Part shown: positions 39,255-53,027 of the stretch, piece after piece
Position numbering within the stretch: position 1 is the first letter of the stretch
Layout: every line of letters begins with the position of its first letter
Source: Hydractinia symbiolongicarpus
Lineage: Eukaryota > Cnidaria > Hydrozoa > Anthoathecata > Hydractiniidae
Assembly (NCBI RefSeq): GCF_029227915.1
Contig: NC_079877.1
Span: forward strand, 19,495,851-19,559,850
DNA length: 64,000 nt
Direction: 5' to 3'
Program-made: the position numbers and the translations under genes
The notes under the pieces: generated by a model
What the model saw: the letters and a program-made list of their open reading frames with translations, nothing else
Database searches by the model: none
What the model was told of the DNA's origin: nothing

Positions 39255-41498
39255 AGAATGAAAGGACTAGACCAATGATACCATGCGCAGGCTTGTGGAA
39301 CCACGTAATTTACGTGTAAGGCCTTTATTAGGCCGCAAAAGCCATATTACGTCTTTTAGAAGGCTATGCACGTACTTGACCGTGATATAAGGGCATGGCG
39401 CCAAGGCAAATGACTTTGAACGATGTAGTCCTTTGAGACTGAGAGAACTAGACCAATAGCAAGCTGCGCGGACATGTGGAACCACGTAATTCAGGTGTAA
39501 AGCCTTAATTAGGCCGCAAAAAGCCATAATACGGCTTTTAGAAAGCTTTGCACGCAGTTGATGGTGATACAAGGCCATGACGCCAAGGAAACCGACTTGG
39601 CACGTTGTAGTCCATTCAGACTACAAGGACTAGAGCCATGGCAACCTGTGCAGACCCGTGCAACGACGTATTTTATGTGTAGGGCCTTAATTATGTCGTA
39701 AAAAACCATATTACTGCTTTTAGAAGGTTATGCACGTAGTTGACGGTGATATAAGGGTATGGCGCCAGGGAAAATGACTTTGGACGTTGTAGTCCTTTAA
39801 GACAGAGAGAACTAGACCAATGGTACCATGTGCAAACTCGTGGAAATACGTGATTTTCGTGTAAGGCCTTAGTTAGGCTGCAAAAGGCCATACTACGGCT
39901 TGTCGAAGGCTATGCACGAGGTTGCCGGTGATATGAGAGCATGGCGTCAAGGAAATCGACTTGGGACGTTGTAGTCCATTCAGACTGCAAGGACTACAGC
40001 CATGGCAACATGTGCAGACACGTGGAACCACGTAATTTAAGTGTAGGGCCTTTATTAGGCCGCAAAATGCCATATTACGACTTTTAGAAGGCTATGCACG
40101 TGGTTGGCGGTGATATAAAGATATGGCGCCAGGGAAAATGACTTTGGACGTTGTAGTCCTTTAAGACAGAGGGAACTAGACCAATGGTACCATGTGCAAA
40201 CTCGTGGAAATACGTGATTTTCGTGTAAGGCCTTAGTTAGGCTGCAAAAGACCATATTACTGCTTTTAGAAGGCTATGCACGTAGTTGACGGTGATAAAA
40301 GGCCATGGCGGCAAGGAAAACGACTTGGCACGTTGCGGTCCATTGAGAATAAAAGGACTAGACCAATGATACCATGCGCAGGCTTGTGGAACCACGTAAT
40401 TTACGTGTAAGGCCTTTATTAGGCCGCAAAAGCCATATTACGGCTTTTAGAAGGCTATGCACGTAGTTGACGGTGATAAAAGGCCATGTAGCCAAAGAAA
40501 ACGACTTGGCATGATGCAGTTCATTGAGAATGAAAGGTCTAGAACAATGGCAAGCTGCGCGAACACGTGGAGATACGTGACTTTCGTGTAAGGCTTTTAT
40601 TAGGCGGCAAAAAGCCATATTACGGCTTTTAGAGAGCTATGCACGTAGTTGACGGTGATAAAAGGCCATGGCGCCAGGGAAAACGACTTGGCACTTTGCA
40701 GTCCATTCAGAATGAAAGGACTAGACCAATGATACCATGCGCAGACTTGTGGAACCACGTAATTTACGTGTAAGGCCTTAATTAGGCGACAAGAGGCCAT
40801 AGTACGACTTTTTCCATTGAGACTGCAGGGACTAGACCAGTGGCAAGCTGCGCGGACACGTGGAGCCACGTGGCTATGCTCTAGTCGACGTTGATATCAG
40901 GCAATGGCGCCATGAAAAACGACTTGGGACGTTGTAGTCCATTCAGACTGCAAGGACTAGGGCCATGGCAACATGTGCAGACACGTGGAACCACGTAATT
41001 TAAGTGTAGGGCCTTTATTAGGCCGCAAAGCCATATTACCCCTTTTAGAAGGCTATGCACGTAGTTGACGGTGATATAAGGCCGTGACGCCAAGGAAACC
41101 GACTTGGAACGTTGTAGTCCATTGAGACTGAATGGTGTAGACCAATGATACCATGAGCAGGCTCGTGGAACTAAGTGATTAACGTGTAAGGCCTTTATTA
41201 GGCGGCAAGAGGCCATAGTACGGCTTTTAGAAGGCTATGTTCGTAGTTGACGTTGATATAAGGCAATGGCGCCATGGAAAACGACTTGGGACGTTGTAGA
41301 TCATTAAGACTGCAAGGACTAAACCCATGGCAACCTGGGCGGACCCGTGGAACCACGTATTTTAAGTGTAGGGCCTTAATTATGTCGTAAAAGACCATAT
41401 TACTGCTTTTAGAAGGCTATGCACGTAGTTGACGGTGATAAATGGCCATGGCGGCAAGAAAAACGACTTGGCACGTTGCGGTCCATTGAGAATGAAAG
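39255..41498 (+). repeat. 2,234-bp higher-order unit, copy 1
   Basis: The unit corresponds to 13 monomers. The expected 2,366 bp is reduced by 71 and 56 bp deletions in one composite pair plus a few single-base losses. All landmarks recur at +2,233/2,234. Copy 1 has c at 40,260 where copies 2 and 3 have a (42,493 and 44,727). Confidence 0.9.
40791..41026 (+). repeat. 236-bp composite of two truncated monomers (1)
   Basis: Starting at the monomer origin, positions 23-93 are missing (cgactttt joins tccattgag). The sequence then runs normally to position 152, where ccacgt joins ggctatgc of the next monomer, losing 56 bp. One further base is lost in ctctagtcgacg. The total is 364-71-56-1 = 236 bp. 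Confidence 0.9.
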
Positions 41499-43731
41499 GA
41501 CTAGACCAATGATACCATGCGCAGGCTTGTGGAACCACGTAATTTACGTGTAAGGCCTTTATTAGGCCGCAAAAGCCATATTACGTCTTTTAGAAGGCTA
41601 TGCACGTAGTTGACCGTGATATAAGGCATGGCGCCAAGGCAAATGACTTTGAACGATGTAGTCCTTTGAGACTGAGAGAACTAGACCAATAGCAAGCTGC
41701 GCGGACATGTGGAACCACGTAATTCAGGTGTAAAGCCTTAATTAGGCCGCAAAAAGCCATAATACGGCTTTTAGAAAGCTTTGCACGCAGTTGATGGTGA
41801 TACAAGGCCATGACGCCAAGGAAACCGACTTGGCACGTTGTAGTCCATTCAGACTGCAAGGACTAGAGCCATGGCAACCTGTGCAGACCCGTGCAACGAC
41901 GTATTTTATGTGTAGGGCCTTAATTATGTCGTAAAAAACCATATTACTGCTTTTAGAAGGTTATGCACGTAGTTGACGGTGATATAAGGGTATGGCGCCA
42001 GGGAAAATGACTTTGGACGTTGTAGTCCTTTAAGACAGAGAAAACTAGACCAATGGTACCATGTGCAAACTCGTGGAAATACGTGATTTTCGTGTAAGGC
42101 CTTAGTTAGGCTGCAAAAGGCCATATTACGGCTTGTCGAAGGCTATGCACGAGGTTGCCGGTGATATGAGAGCATGGCGTCAAGGAAATCGACTTGGGAC
42201 GTTGTAGTCCATTCAGACTGCAAGGACTACAGCCATGGCAACATGTGCAGACACGTGGAACCACGTAATTTAAGTGTAGGGCCTTTATTAGGCCGCAAAA
42301 TGCCATATTACGACTTTTAGAAGGCTATGCACGTGGTTGGCGGTGATATAAAGATATGGCGCCAGGGAAAATGACTTTGGACGTTGTAGTCCTTTAAGAC
42401 AGAGGGAACTAGACCAATGGTACCATGTGCAAACTCGTGGAAATACGTGATTTTCGTGTAAGGCCTTAGTTAGGCTGCAAAAGACCATATTAATGCTTTT
42501 AGAAGGCTATGCACGTAGTTGACGGTGATAAAAGGCCATGGCGGCAAGGAAAACGACTTGGCACGTTGCGGTCCATTGAGAATAAAAGGACTAGACCAAT
42601 GATACCATGCGCAGGCTTGTGGAACCACGTAATTTACGTGTAAGGCCTTTATTAGGCCGCAAAAGCCATATTACGGCTTTTAGAAGGCTATGCACGTAGT
42701 TGACGGTGATAAAAGGCCATGTAGCCAAAGAAAACGACTTGGCATGATGCAGTTCATTGAGAATGAAAGGTCTAGAACAATGGCAAGCTGCGCGAACACG
42801 TGGAGATACGTGACTTTCGTGTAAGGCTTTTATTAGGCGGCAAAAAGCCATATTACGGCTTTTAGAGAGCTATGCACGTAGTTGACGGTGATAAAAGGCC
42901 GTGGCGCCAGGGAAAACGACTTGGCACTTTGCAGTCCATTCAGAATGAAAGGACTAGACCAATGATACCATGCGCAGACTTGTGGAACCACGTAATTTAC
43001 GTGTAAGGCCTTAATTAGGCGACAAGAGGCCATAGTACGACTTTTTCCATTGAGACTGCAGGGACTAGACCAGTGGCAAGCTGCGCGGACACGTGGAGCC
43101 ACGTGGCTATGCTCTAGTCGACGTTGATATCAGGCAATGGCGCCATGAAAAACGACTTGGGACGTTGTAGTCCATTCAGACTGCAAGGACTAGGGCCATG
43201 GCAACATGTGCAGACACGTGGAACCACGTAATTTAAGTGTAGGGCCTTTATTAGGCCGCAAAGCCATATTACCCCTTTTAGAAGGCTATGCACGTAGTTG
43301 ACGGTGATATAAGGCCGTGACGCCAAGGAAACCGACTTGGAACGTTGTAGTCCATTGAGACTGAATGGTGTAGACCAATGATACCATGAGCAGGCTCGTG
43401 GAACTAAGTGATTAACGTGTAAGGCCTTTATTAGGCGGCAAGAGGCCATAGTACGGCTTTTAGAAGGCTATGTTCGTAGTTGACGTTGATATAAGGCAAT
43501 GGCGCCATGGAAAACGACTTGGAACGTTGTAGATCATTAAGACTGCAAGGACTAAACCCATGGCAACCTGGGCGGACCCGTGGAACCACGTATTTTAAGT
43601 GTAGGGCCTTAATTATGTCGTAAAAGACCATATTACTGCTTTTAGAAGGCTATGCACGTAGTTGACGGTGATAAATGGCCATGGCGGCAAGAAAAACGAC
43701 TTGGCACGTTGCGGTCCATTGAGAATGAAAG
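41499..43731 (+). repeat. 2,234-bp higher-order unit, copy 2
   Basis: Near-identical to copies 1 and 3. A single G is missing near 41,625 (ataaggcatgg instead of ataagggcatgg), making this copy 2,233 bp. It has a private ggccgtggcgcc variant near 42,897. Identity to its neighbours looks about 99% by eye. Confidence 0.9.
43024..43259 (+). repeat. 236-bp composite (2)
   Basis: The same two deletion junctions as at 40,791, located 2,233 bp downstream in the second 2,234-bp unit. Confidence 0.9.
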
Positions 43732-45965
43732 GACTAGACCAATGATACCATGCGCAGGCTTGTGGAACCACGTAATTTACGTGTAAGGCCTTTATTAGGC
43801 CGCAAAAGCCATATTACGTCTTTTAGAAGGCTATGCACGTAGTTGACCGTGATATAAGGGCATGGCGCCAAGGCAAATGACTTTGAACGATGTAGTCCTT
43901 TGAGACTGAGAGAACTAGACCAATAGCAAGCTGCGCGGACATGTGGAACCACGTAATTCAGGTGTAAAGCCTTAATTAGGCCGCAAAAAGCCATAATACG
44001 GCTTTTAGAAAGCTTTGCACGCAGTTGATGGTGATACAAGGCCATGACGCCAAGGAAACCGACTTGGCACGTTGTAGTCCATTCAGACTGCAAGGACTAG
44101 AGCCATGGCAACCTGTGCAGACCCGTGCAACGACGTATTTTATGTGTAGGGCCTTAATTATGTCGTAAAAAACCATATTACTGCTTTTAGAAGGTTATGC
44201 ACGTAGTTGACGGTGATATAAGGGTATGGCGCCAGGGAAAATGACTTTGGACGTTGTAGTCCTTTAAGACAGAGAGAACTAGACCAATGGTACCATGTGC
44301 AAACTCGTGGAAATACGTGATTTTCGTGTAAGGCCTTAGTTAGGCTGCAAAAGGCCATACTACGGCTTGTCGAAGGCTATGCACGAGGTTGCCGGTGATA
44401 TGAGAGCATGGCGTCAAGGAAATCGACTTGGGACGTTGTAGTCCATTCAGACTGCAAGGACTACAGCCATGGCAACATGTGCAGACACGTGGAACCACGT
44501 AATTTAAGTGTAGGGCCTTTATTAGGCCGCAAAATGCCATATTACGACTTTTAGAAGGCTATGCACGTGGTTGGCGGTGATATAAAGATATGGCGCCAGG
44601 GAAAATGACTTTGGACGTTGTAGTCCTTTAAGACAGAGGGAACTAGACCAATGGTACCATGTGCAAACTCGTGGAAATACGTGATTTTCGTGTAAGGCCT
44701 TAGTTAGGCTGCAAAAGACCATATTAATGCTTTTAGAAGGCTATGCACGTAGTTGACGGTGATAAAAGGCCATGGCGGCAAGGAAAACGACTTGGCACGT
44801 TGCGGTCCATTGAGAATAAAAGGACTAGACCAATGATACCATGCGCAGGCTTGTTGAACCACGTAATTTACGTGTAAGGCCTTTATTAGGCCGCAAAAGC
44901 CATATTACGGCTTTTAGAAGGCTATGCACGTAGTTGACGGTGATAAAAGGCCATGTAGCCAAAGAAAACGACTTGGCATGATGCAGTTCATTGAGAATGA
45001 AAGGTCTAGAACAATGGCAAGCTGCGCGAACACGTGGAGATACGTGACTTTCGTGTAAGGCTTTTATTAGGCGGCAAAAAGCCATATTACGGCTTTTAGA
45101 GAGCTATGCACGTAGTTGACGGTGATAAAAGGCCATGGCGCCAGGGAAAACGACTTGGCACTTTGCAGTCCATTCAGAATGAAAGGACTAGACCAATGAT
45201 ACCATGCGCAGACTTGTGGAACCACGTAATTTACGTGTAAGGCCTTAATTAGGCGACAAGAGGCCATAGTACGACTTTTTCCATTGAGACTGCAGGGACT
45301 AGACCAGTGGCAAGCTGCGCGGACACGTGGAGCCACGTGGCTATGCTCTAGTCGACGTTGATATCAGGCAATGGCGCCATGAAAAACGACTTGGGACGTT
45401 GTAGTCCATTCAGACTGCAAGGACTAGGGCCATGGCAACATGTGCAGACACGTGGAACCACGTAATTTAAGTGTAGGGCCTTTATTAGGCCGCAAAGCCA
45501 TATTACCCCTTTTAGAAGGCTATGCACGTAGTTGACGGTGATATAAGGCCGTGACGCCAAGGAAACCGACTTGGAACGTTGTAGTCCATTGAGACTGAAT
45601 GGTGTAGACCAATGATACCATGAGCAGGCTCGTGGAACTAAGTGATTAACGTGTAAGGCCTTTATTAGGCGGCAAGAGGCCATAGTACGGCTTTTAGAAG
45701 GCTATGTTCGTAGTTGACGTTGATATAAGGCAATGGCGCCATGGAAAACGACTTGGGACGTTGTAGATCATTAAGACTGCAAGGACTAAACCCATGGCAA
45801 CCTGTGCGGACCCGTGGAACCACGTATTTTAAGTGTAGGGCCTTAATTATGTCGTAAAAGACCATATTATTGCGTTTAGAAGGCTATGCACGTAGTTGAC
45901 GGTGATAAAAGGCCATGGCGGCAAGAAAAACGACTTGGCACGTTGCGGCCCATTGAGAATGAAAG
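43732..45965 (+). repeat. 2,234-bp higher-order unit, copy 3
   Basis: Full-length copy. It shares the derived ttaatgc state with copy 2 and has a private cttgttgaacc near 44,852. The shared state suggests copies 2 and 3 are the closer pair. Confidence 0.9.
45258..45493 (+). repeat. 236-bp composite (3)
   Basis: The same two deletion junctions, located 2,234 bp after composite 2 in the third unit. Confidence 0.9.
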
Positions 45966-46780
45966 GACTAGACCAATGATACCATGCGCAAGCTTGTGGA
46001 ACCACGTAATTTACGTGTAAGGCCTTTATTAGGCCGCAAAAGCCATATTACGTCTTTTAGAAGGCTATGCACGTAGTTGACCGTGATATAAGGGCATGGC
46101 GCCAAGGCAAATGACTTTGGACAATGTAGTCCTTTGAGACTGAGAGAACTAGACCAATAGCAAGCTGCGCGGACATGTGGAACCACGTAATTCAGGTGTA
46201 AAGCCTTAATTAGGTCGCAAAAAGCCATAATACGGCTTTTAGAAAGCTTTGCACGTAGTTGATGGTGATACAAGGCCATGACGCCAAGGAAACCGACTTG
46301 GCACGTTGTAGTCCATTCAGACTGCAAGGACTAGAGCCATGGCAACCTGTGCGGACCCGTGCAACGACGTATTTTATGTGTAGGGCCTTAATTATGTCGT
46401 AAAAGACCATATTACTGCTTTTAGAAGGTTATGCACGTAGTTGACGGTGATATAAGGGTATGGCGCCAGGGAAAATGACTTTGGACGTTGTAGTCCTTTA
46501 AGACAGAGAGAACTAGACCAATGGTACCATGTGCAAAATCGTGGAAAAACGTGATTTTCGTGTAAGGACTTAGTTAGGCTGCAAAAGGCCATACTACGGC
46601 TTGTCGAAGGCTATGCACGAGGTTGCCGGTGATATGAGAGCATGGCGTCAAGGAAATCGACTTGGGACGTTGTAGTCCATTCAGACTGCAAGGACTAGAG
46701 CCATGGCAACATGTGCAGACACGTGGAACCACGTAATTTAAGTGTAGGGCCTTTATTAGGCGGCAAAATGCCATATTACG
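45966..46780 (+). repeat. 2,234-bp higher-order unit, partial and more diverged copy 4
   Basis: About 815 bp continue the period but with more substitutions than among copies 1-3, for example attattgcgtttag near 45,865 and ttcctttt-region changes near 46,530. The match ends near 46,780 where gcacgtggttggcgg is replaced by gcacgtagttgatgg. Confidence 0.8.
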
Positions 46781-48067
46781 CCTTTTAGAAGGCTATGCAC
46801 GTAGTTGATGGTGATATAAGGGCATGGCGCCAAGGCAAATGACTTAGCACGTTGTAGTCCTTTGAGACTGAGAGAACTAGACCAATAGCACCATGCGCAG
46901 ACTCGTGGAAATACGTGATTTTCGTGTAAGGCCTTTATTAGGCCGCAAAAAGCCATATTACGCCTTTTAGAAGGCTATGCACGTAGTTGATGATGATATA
47001 AGGCCATGACGCCAAGGAAACCGACTTGGAACGTTGTAGTCCATTGAGACTGAATGGTCTAGACCAATAATACCATGATCAGGCTCGTGGAACTAAGTGA
47101 TTAGCGTGTAAGGCTTTTATTAGGCGGCAAGAGGCCACAGAACGGCTTTTAGAAGGCTATGCACGTAGTTGATGGTGATACAAGGCCATGACGCCAAGGA
47201 AACCGACTTGGCACGTTGTAGTCCATTCAGACTGCAAGGACTAACTCCATGGCAAACTGTGCGGACCCGTGGAACCACGTATTTTAGGTGTAGGGCCTTT
47301 ATTATGTCGTAAAAGACCATATTACTGCTTTTAGAAGGCTATGCACGTAGTTGACGGTGATAAAAGGCCATGGCGGCAAGGAAAACGACTTGGCACGTTG
47401 CGGTCCATTGAGAATGAAAGGACTAGACCAATGATACCATGCGCAGGCCTGTGGAACCACGTAATTTACGTGTAAGGCCTTTATTAGGCCGCAAAAGCCA
47501 TATTACGGCTTTTAGAAGGCTATGCACGTAGTTGACGGTGATATAAGGGCATGGCGCCAAGGCAAATGTCTTTGGACGATGTAGTCCTTTGAGACTGAGA
47601 GAACTAGACCAATAGCAAGCTGCGCGGACATGTGGAACAACGTAATTCACGTGTAAAGCCTTAATTAGACGGCACAAAGCCATAATACGGCTTCTAGAAA
47701 GCTTTGCACGTAGTTGATGGTGATACAAGGCCATGACGCCAAGGAAACCGACTTGGAACGTTGTAGTCCATTGAGACTGAAAGGTCTAGACCAATGATAC
47801 CATGAGCAGTCTCGTGGAACTAAGTGATTAACGTGTAAGGCCTTTATTAGGCGGAAAGAGGCCATAGTATGGCTTTTAGAAGGCTATGCTCGTAGTTGAC
47901 GTTGATATAAGGCAATGGCGCCATGGAAAACGACTTGGGACGTTGTAGATCATTATGACTGCAAGGATTAAACCCATGGCAACCTGTGCGGACCCGTGAA
48001 ACGACGTATTTTATGTGTAGGGCCTTTATTATGTCGTGAAAGACCATATTACTGCTTTTAGAAGGTT

Positions 48068-48795
48068 ATGCACGTAGTTGACGGTGATATAAGGGTATGG
48101 CGCCAGGGAAAATGACTTTGGACGTTATAGTCCTTTGAGACAGAGAGAACTAGACCAATGGTGCCATGTGCAAACTCGTGGAAATACGTGATTTTCGTGT
48201 AAGGCCTTAGTTAGGCTGCAAAAGGCGATACTACGGCTTGTCGAAGAATATGCACGCAGTTGCCGGTGATATAAGAGCATGGCGTCAAGGAAAACGACTT
48301 GGGACGTTGTAGTCCATTGAGACTGCAAGGACTAGACCAATGGCTAGCTGTGCAGACACGTGGAACCACGTAATTTAAGTATAGGGCCTTAATTATGTTG
48401 TAAAAGACCATAATACGGCTTTTAGAAGGCCATGCACGTAGTTGACGGTGATATAAGGGTATGGCGGCAGGGAAAATGACTTTGGACGTTATAGTCCTTT
48501 GAGACAGAGAGAACTAGACCAATGGTGCCATGCGCAAACTCGTGGAAATACGTGATTTTCGTGTAAGGCCTTAGTTAGGCTGCAAAAGGCCATACTACGG
48601 CTTGTCGAAGAATATGCACGCAGTTGCCGGTGATATAAGAGCATGGCGTCAAGGAAAACGACTTGGGACGTTGTAGTCCATTGAGACTGCAAGGACTAGA
48701 CCAATGGCTAGCTGTGCAGACACGTGGAACCACGTAATTTAAGTATAGGGCCTTAATTATGTTGTAAAAGACCATAATACGGCTTTTAGAAGGCC
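48068..48795 (+). repeat. Tandem duplication of a two-monomer (364-bp) unit
   Basis: 48,068-48,431 and 48,432-48,795 are almost the same. Both contain the otherwise rare gacgttatagtcc, cgaagaatatgcacgcag, ggctagctgtgcag and attatgttgtaaaag states. Differences are few (ggcgcc versus ggcggc, catgtgc versus catgcgc). It is the shortest recent duplication in the window. Confidence 0.88.
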
Positions 48796-49130
48796 ATGCA
48801 CGTAGTTGACGATGATAAAAGGCCATGTAGCCAAAGAAAACGACTTGACATGATGCAGTTCATTGAGAATGAAAGGTCTAGAACAATGGCAAGCTGCGCA
48901 AACACGTGGAAATACGTGACTTTCGTGTATAGCTTTTATTAGGCGGCAAAAAGCCATATTACGGCTTTTAGAGAGCTATGCACGTAGTTGACGGTGATAA
49001 AAGGCCATGGCGCCAGGGAAAACGACTTGGCACTTTGCAGTCCATTCAGAATGAAAGGACTAGACCAATGATACCATCCGCAGACTTGTGGAACCACGTA
49101 ATTTACGTGTAAAGGCCTTAATTAGGCGAC

Positions 49131-49366
49131 AAGAGGCCATAGTACGACTTTTTCCATTGAGACTGCAAGGACTAGACCAGTGGCAAGCTGCGCGGACACG
49201 TGGAGCCACGTGGCTATGCTCTAGTCGACGTTGATATCAGGCAATGGCGCCATGTAAAACGACTTGGGACGTTGTAGTCCATTCAGACTGCAAGGACTAG
49301 AGCCATGGCAACATGTGCAGACACGTGAAACCACGTAATTTAAGTGTAGGGCCTTTATTAGGCCGC
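49131..49366 (+). repeat. 236-bp composite (4)
   Basis: Both junctions are present outside the 2,234-bp block. The next monomer has the A-tract variant aaaatgcc rather than aaagcc, so the flank differs while the composite is conserved. Confidence 0.9.
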
Positions 49367-50299
49367 AAAATGCCATATTACGCCTTTTAGAAGGCTATGC
49401 ACGTAGTTGATGATGATATAAGGCCATGACGCCAAGGAAACCGACTTGGAACGTTGTAGTCCATTGAGACTGAATGGTCTAGACCAATGATACCATGATC
49501 AGGCTCGTGGAACTAAGTGATTAACGTGTAAGGCTTTTATTAGGCGGCAAGAGGCCACAGAACGGCTTTTAGAAGGCTATGTTCGTAGTTGACGGTGATA
49601 TAAGGGCATGGCGCCAAGGCAAATGACTTTGGACGATGTAGTCCTTTGAGACCGAGAGAACTAGACCAATAGCAAGCTGCGCGGACATGTGGAACAACGT
49701 AATTCACGTGTAAAGCCTTAATTAGGCCGCACAAAGCCATAATACGGCTTTTAGAAAGATTTGCACGTAGTTGATGGTGATACAAGGCCATGACGCCAAG
49801 GAAACCGACTTGGAACGTTGTAGTCCATTGAGACTGAAAGGTCTAGACCAATGATACCATGAGCAGTCTCGTGGAACTAAGTGATTAACGTGTAAGGCCT
49901 TTATTAGGCGGAAAGAGGCCATAGTACGGCTTTTAGAAGGCTATGCTCGTAGTTGACGTTGATATAAGGCAATGGCGCCATGGAAAACAACTTGGGACGT
50001 TGTAGATCATTATGACTGCAAGGATTAAACCCATGGCAACCTGTGCGGACCCGTGAAACGACGTATTTTATGTGTAGGGCCTTTATTATGTCGTGAAAGA
50101 CCATATTACTGCTTTTAGAAGGTTATGCACGTAGTTGACGGTGATATAAGGGTATGGCGCCAGGGAAAATGACTTTGGACGTTAAAGTCCTTTGAGACAG
50201 AGAGAACTAGACCAATGGTGCCATGCGCAAACTCGTGGAAATACGTGATTTTCGTGTAAGGCCTTAGTTAGGCTGCAAAAGGCCATACTACGGCTTGTC

Positions 50300-52242
50300 G
50301 AAGGCTATGCACGCAGTTGCCGGTGATATAAGAGCATGGCGTCAAGGAAAACGACTTGGGACGTTGTAGTCCATTCAGACTGCAAGGACTAGACCAATGG
50401 CTAGCTGTGCAGACACGTGGAACCACGTAATTTAAGTATGGGGCCTTAATTATGTTGTAAAAGACCATAATACGGCTTTTAGAAGGCCATGCACGTAATT
50501 GACGATGATAAAAGGCCATGTAGCCAAGGAGAATGACTTTGAACGATGTAGTCCTTTGAGACTGAGAGCACTTGATCAATGGCACCATGCCCAGACTGGT
50601 GGAAATACGTGACTTTCGTGTAAGGCTTTTATTAGGCGGCAAAAAGCCATATTACGGCTTTTAGAGGGCTATGCACGTAGTTGACGGTGATATAAGGGCA
50701 TGGCGCCAAGGAAAATGACCTTGGACGATGTACTCCTCTGAGACTGAGAGAACTAGACCAATGGAATCATGCGCAGACTTGTGGAACTACGTAATTCACG
50801 TGCAAAGCCTTAATTTGGCCGCCAAAAGCCGTAATACGGCTTTTAGAAAGCTATGCAAGTAGTTGATGGTGATATAAGGCCATGAAGCCAAGGAAACCGA
50901 CGTGGAACGTTGTAGCCCATTGAGACTGAAGGGTCGAGACCAATGATACCATGAGCAGGCTCGTGGAACTAAGTGATCAACGTTTAAGGCCTTTAATAGG
51001 CGGCAAGAGGCCATAGTACGGCTTTTAGAAGGCTATGCAAGCAGTTGCCGGTGATATAAGGGCATGGCGTCAAGGAAAACGACTTGGGACGTTGTAGTCC
51101 ATTGAGACTGAAAGGTCTAGACCAATGATACCATGAGTAGGCTCGTGGAACTACGTGATTTACGTGTAAGGCTTTTATTAGGCGGCAAGAGGCCATAGTA
51201 CGGCTTTTAGAAGGCTATGCTCGTAGTTGTCGTTAAGATAACGCAATGGCGCCATGGAAAACGACTTGGGACGTTGTAGATCATTGAGACTGCAAAGACT
51301 AGACCCATGGCAACCTGTGCAGACACGTGGAACCACGTTATTTAAGTGTAGGGCCTTAATGATGTTGTAAAAGACCATATTGCGGCTTTTAGAAGGCTAT
51401 ACACGTAGTTGACGGTGATATAAAGCAATGGGGCCAAAAAAAATGACTTGGCACGTTGTAGTCCATTGAGACTGAAAGGTCTAGACCAGTGATACCATGA
51501 ACAAAGTCGTGGAACTACGTGATTTACGTGTAAGGCCTTTATTAGGCAGCAAGAGGCCATAATACGGCTTTTAGAAGGCTATGCACGTAGTTGACGGTGT
51601 CATAAGGCCATAGCACCAAGGAGAATGACTTTGGACAATGTAGTCCTTTGAGACTGAGAGAACTACATCAATGGCACCATGCCCAGACTCGTGGAAATAC
51701 GTGACTTTCGTGTAAGGCTATTATTAGGCGGCAAAAAGCCATATTACGGCTTTTGGAAGGCTATGCACGTAGTTGACGGTGATACAAAGCCATGGCGCGA
51801 AAGAAAATGACTTGGCACGTTGTAGATCATTTATACTGCAAGGACTAGACCAATGGCTAGCTGTGCAGACACGTGGAACCACGTTATTTAAGTGTAGGGT
51901 CTTTATTAGGCCGCAAAAAACCATATTGCGGCTTTTAGAAGGCTATGCAAGTAGTTGACGGTGATAAAAGGGTATGGCGCCGGGGAAAATGACTTTGGAC
52001 GTTGTAGATCATTGAGACTGCAAGGACTAAACCAATGATACCATGCGCAGACTTGTGGAACCACGTAATTTACGTGTAAGGCCTTAATTAGGCGACAAGA
52101 GGCCATAGTACGGATTTTTCCATTGAGACTGCAAGGACTACACCAATGGCAAGCTGCGCGGACACGTGGAACCACGTGGCTATGCTCTAGTTGACGTTGA
52201 TATCAGACAATGGCGCCATCAAAAACGTCTTGGGACGTTGTA
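50300..52242 (+). repeat. Segmental duplication S1, left copy
   Basis: Matches 54,949-57,255. The offset is 4,649 bp up to about 51,035 and 5,013 bp afterwards. The step of 364 bp is exactly two monomers, inserted in the right copy at about 55,682-56,045. Shared rare variants include ccaaaagccgtaatacgg, tgacgtggaacg and caatggggccaaaaaaaatg. Confidence 0.82.
50824..50844. repeat. 21-bp perfect odd palindrome (1)
   Basis: AAAAGCCGTA and TACGGCTTTT are exact reverse complements around a single central A. In the usual monomer the same place has 7-bp arms with a 7-nt loop. One changed base, ccat to ccgt, extends the symmetry to 10-bp arms. Confidence 0.92.
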
Positions 52243-52323
52243 GACTGAAAGGTCGAGACCAATGATACCATGAGCAGGCTCGTGGAACTAAGTGATTAAC
52301 GTTTAAGGCCTTTATTAGGCGGC
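52097..52323 (+). repeat. Composite (5), 227 bp with extra deletion
   Basis: Both diagnostic junctions are present. An additional loss of about 10 bp joins gacgttgtag to actgaaagg near 52,243, giving 227 bp. Confidence 0.88.
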
Positions 52324-53027
52324 AAGAGGCCATAGTACGGCTTTTAGAAGGCTATGCTCGTAGTTGACGTTGATAGAAGGCAATGGCGCCATGGAAAACG
52401 ACTAGGGACGTTGTAGATCATTAAGACTACAAGAACTAAACCCATGGCAACCTGTGCGGACCCGTGGAACCACGTATTTTAAGTGTAGGGCCTTAATTAT
52501 GTCGTAAAAGACCATATTACAGCTTTTAGAACGCTATGCACGTACTTGACGGTAATAAAAGGCCATGGCGGCAAGGAAAACGACTTGGCACGTTGCAGTC
52601 TATTGAGAATAAAAGGACTAGACCAATGATACCATGCGCAGGTTTGTGGAACCACGTCATATACGTGTAAGGCCTTTATTAGGCCGCAAAAGCCATATTA
52701 CCAATTTTAAAAGGCTATGAACGTAGTTGACGGTGATATAAGGCAATGGCGCCAAAGAAAATGACTTGGCACGTTGTAGTCCATTTAGACTGCAAGGACT
52801 AAACCAATGGCAAGCTGCACAGACACGTGAAACCACGTAATTCACGTGTAAGGCCTTAAGTAGGCTGCAAAAGGCGATACTACGGCTTGTCGAAGGCTAT
52901 GCAAGCAGTTGCCGGTGATATAAGGGCATGGCGTTAAGGAAAACGACTTGGGACGTTGAAGTCCATTCAGACTGCAAGGACTAAAGCCATGGCAAGCTGC
53001 GCGAACACGTGGAACCACGTAATTCAC

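Larger units (their letters stand above)
46781..50299 (+). repeat. Satellite stretch with 2,057-bp duplication
   Basis: 47,665 to about 48,200 matches 49,722 to about 50,260 at +2,057 bp. That equals 12 x 182 minus 127, because the interval contains one 236-bp composite. The 48.1-48.8 kb dimer duplication lies between. No other content is visible. Confidence 0.75.
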
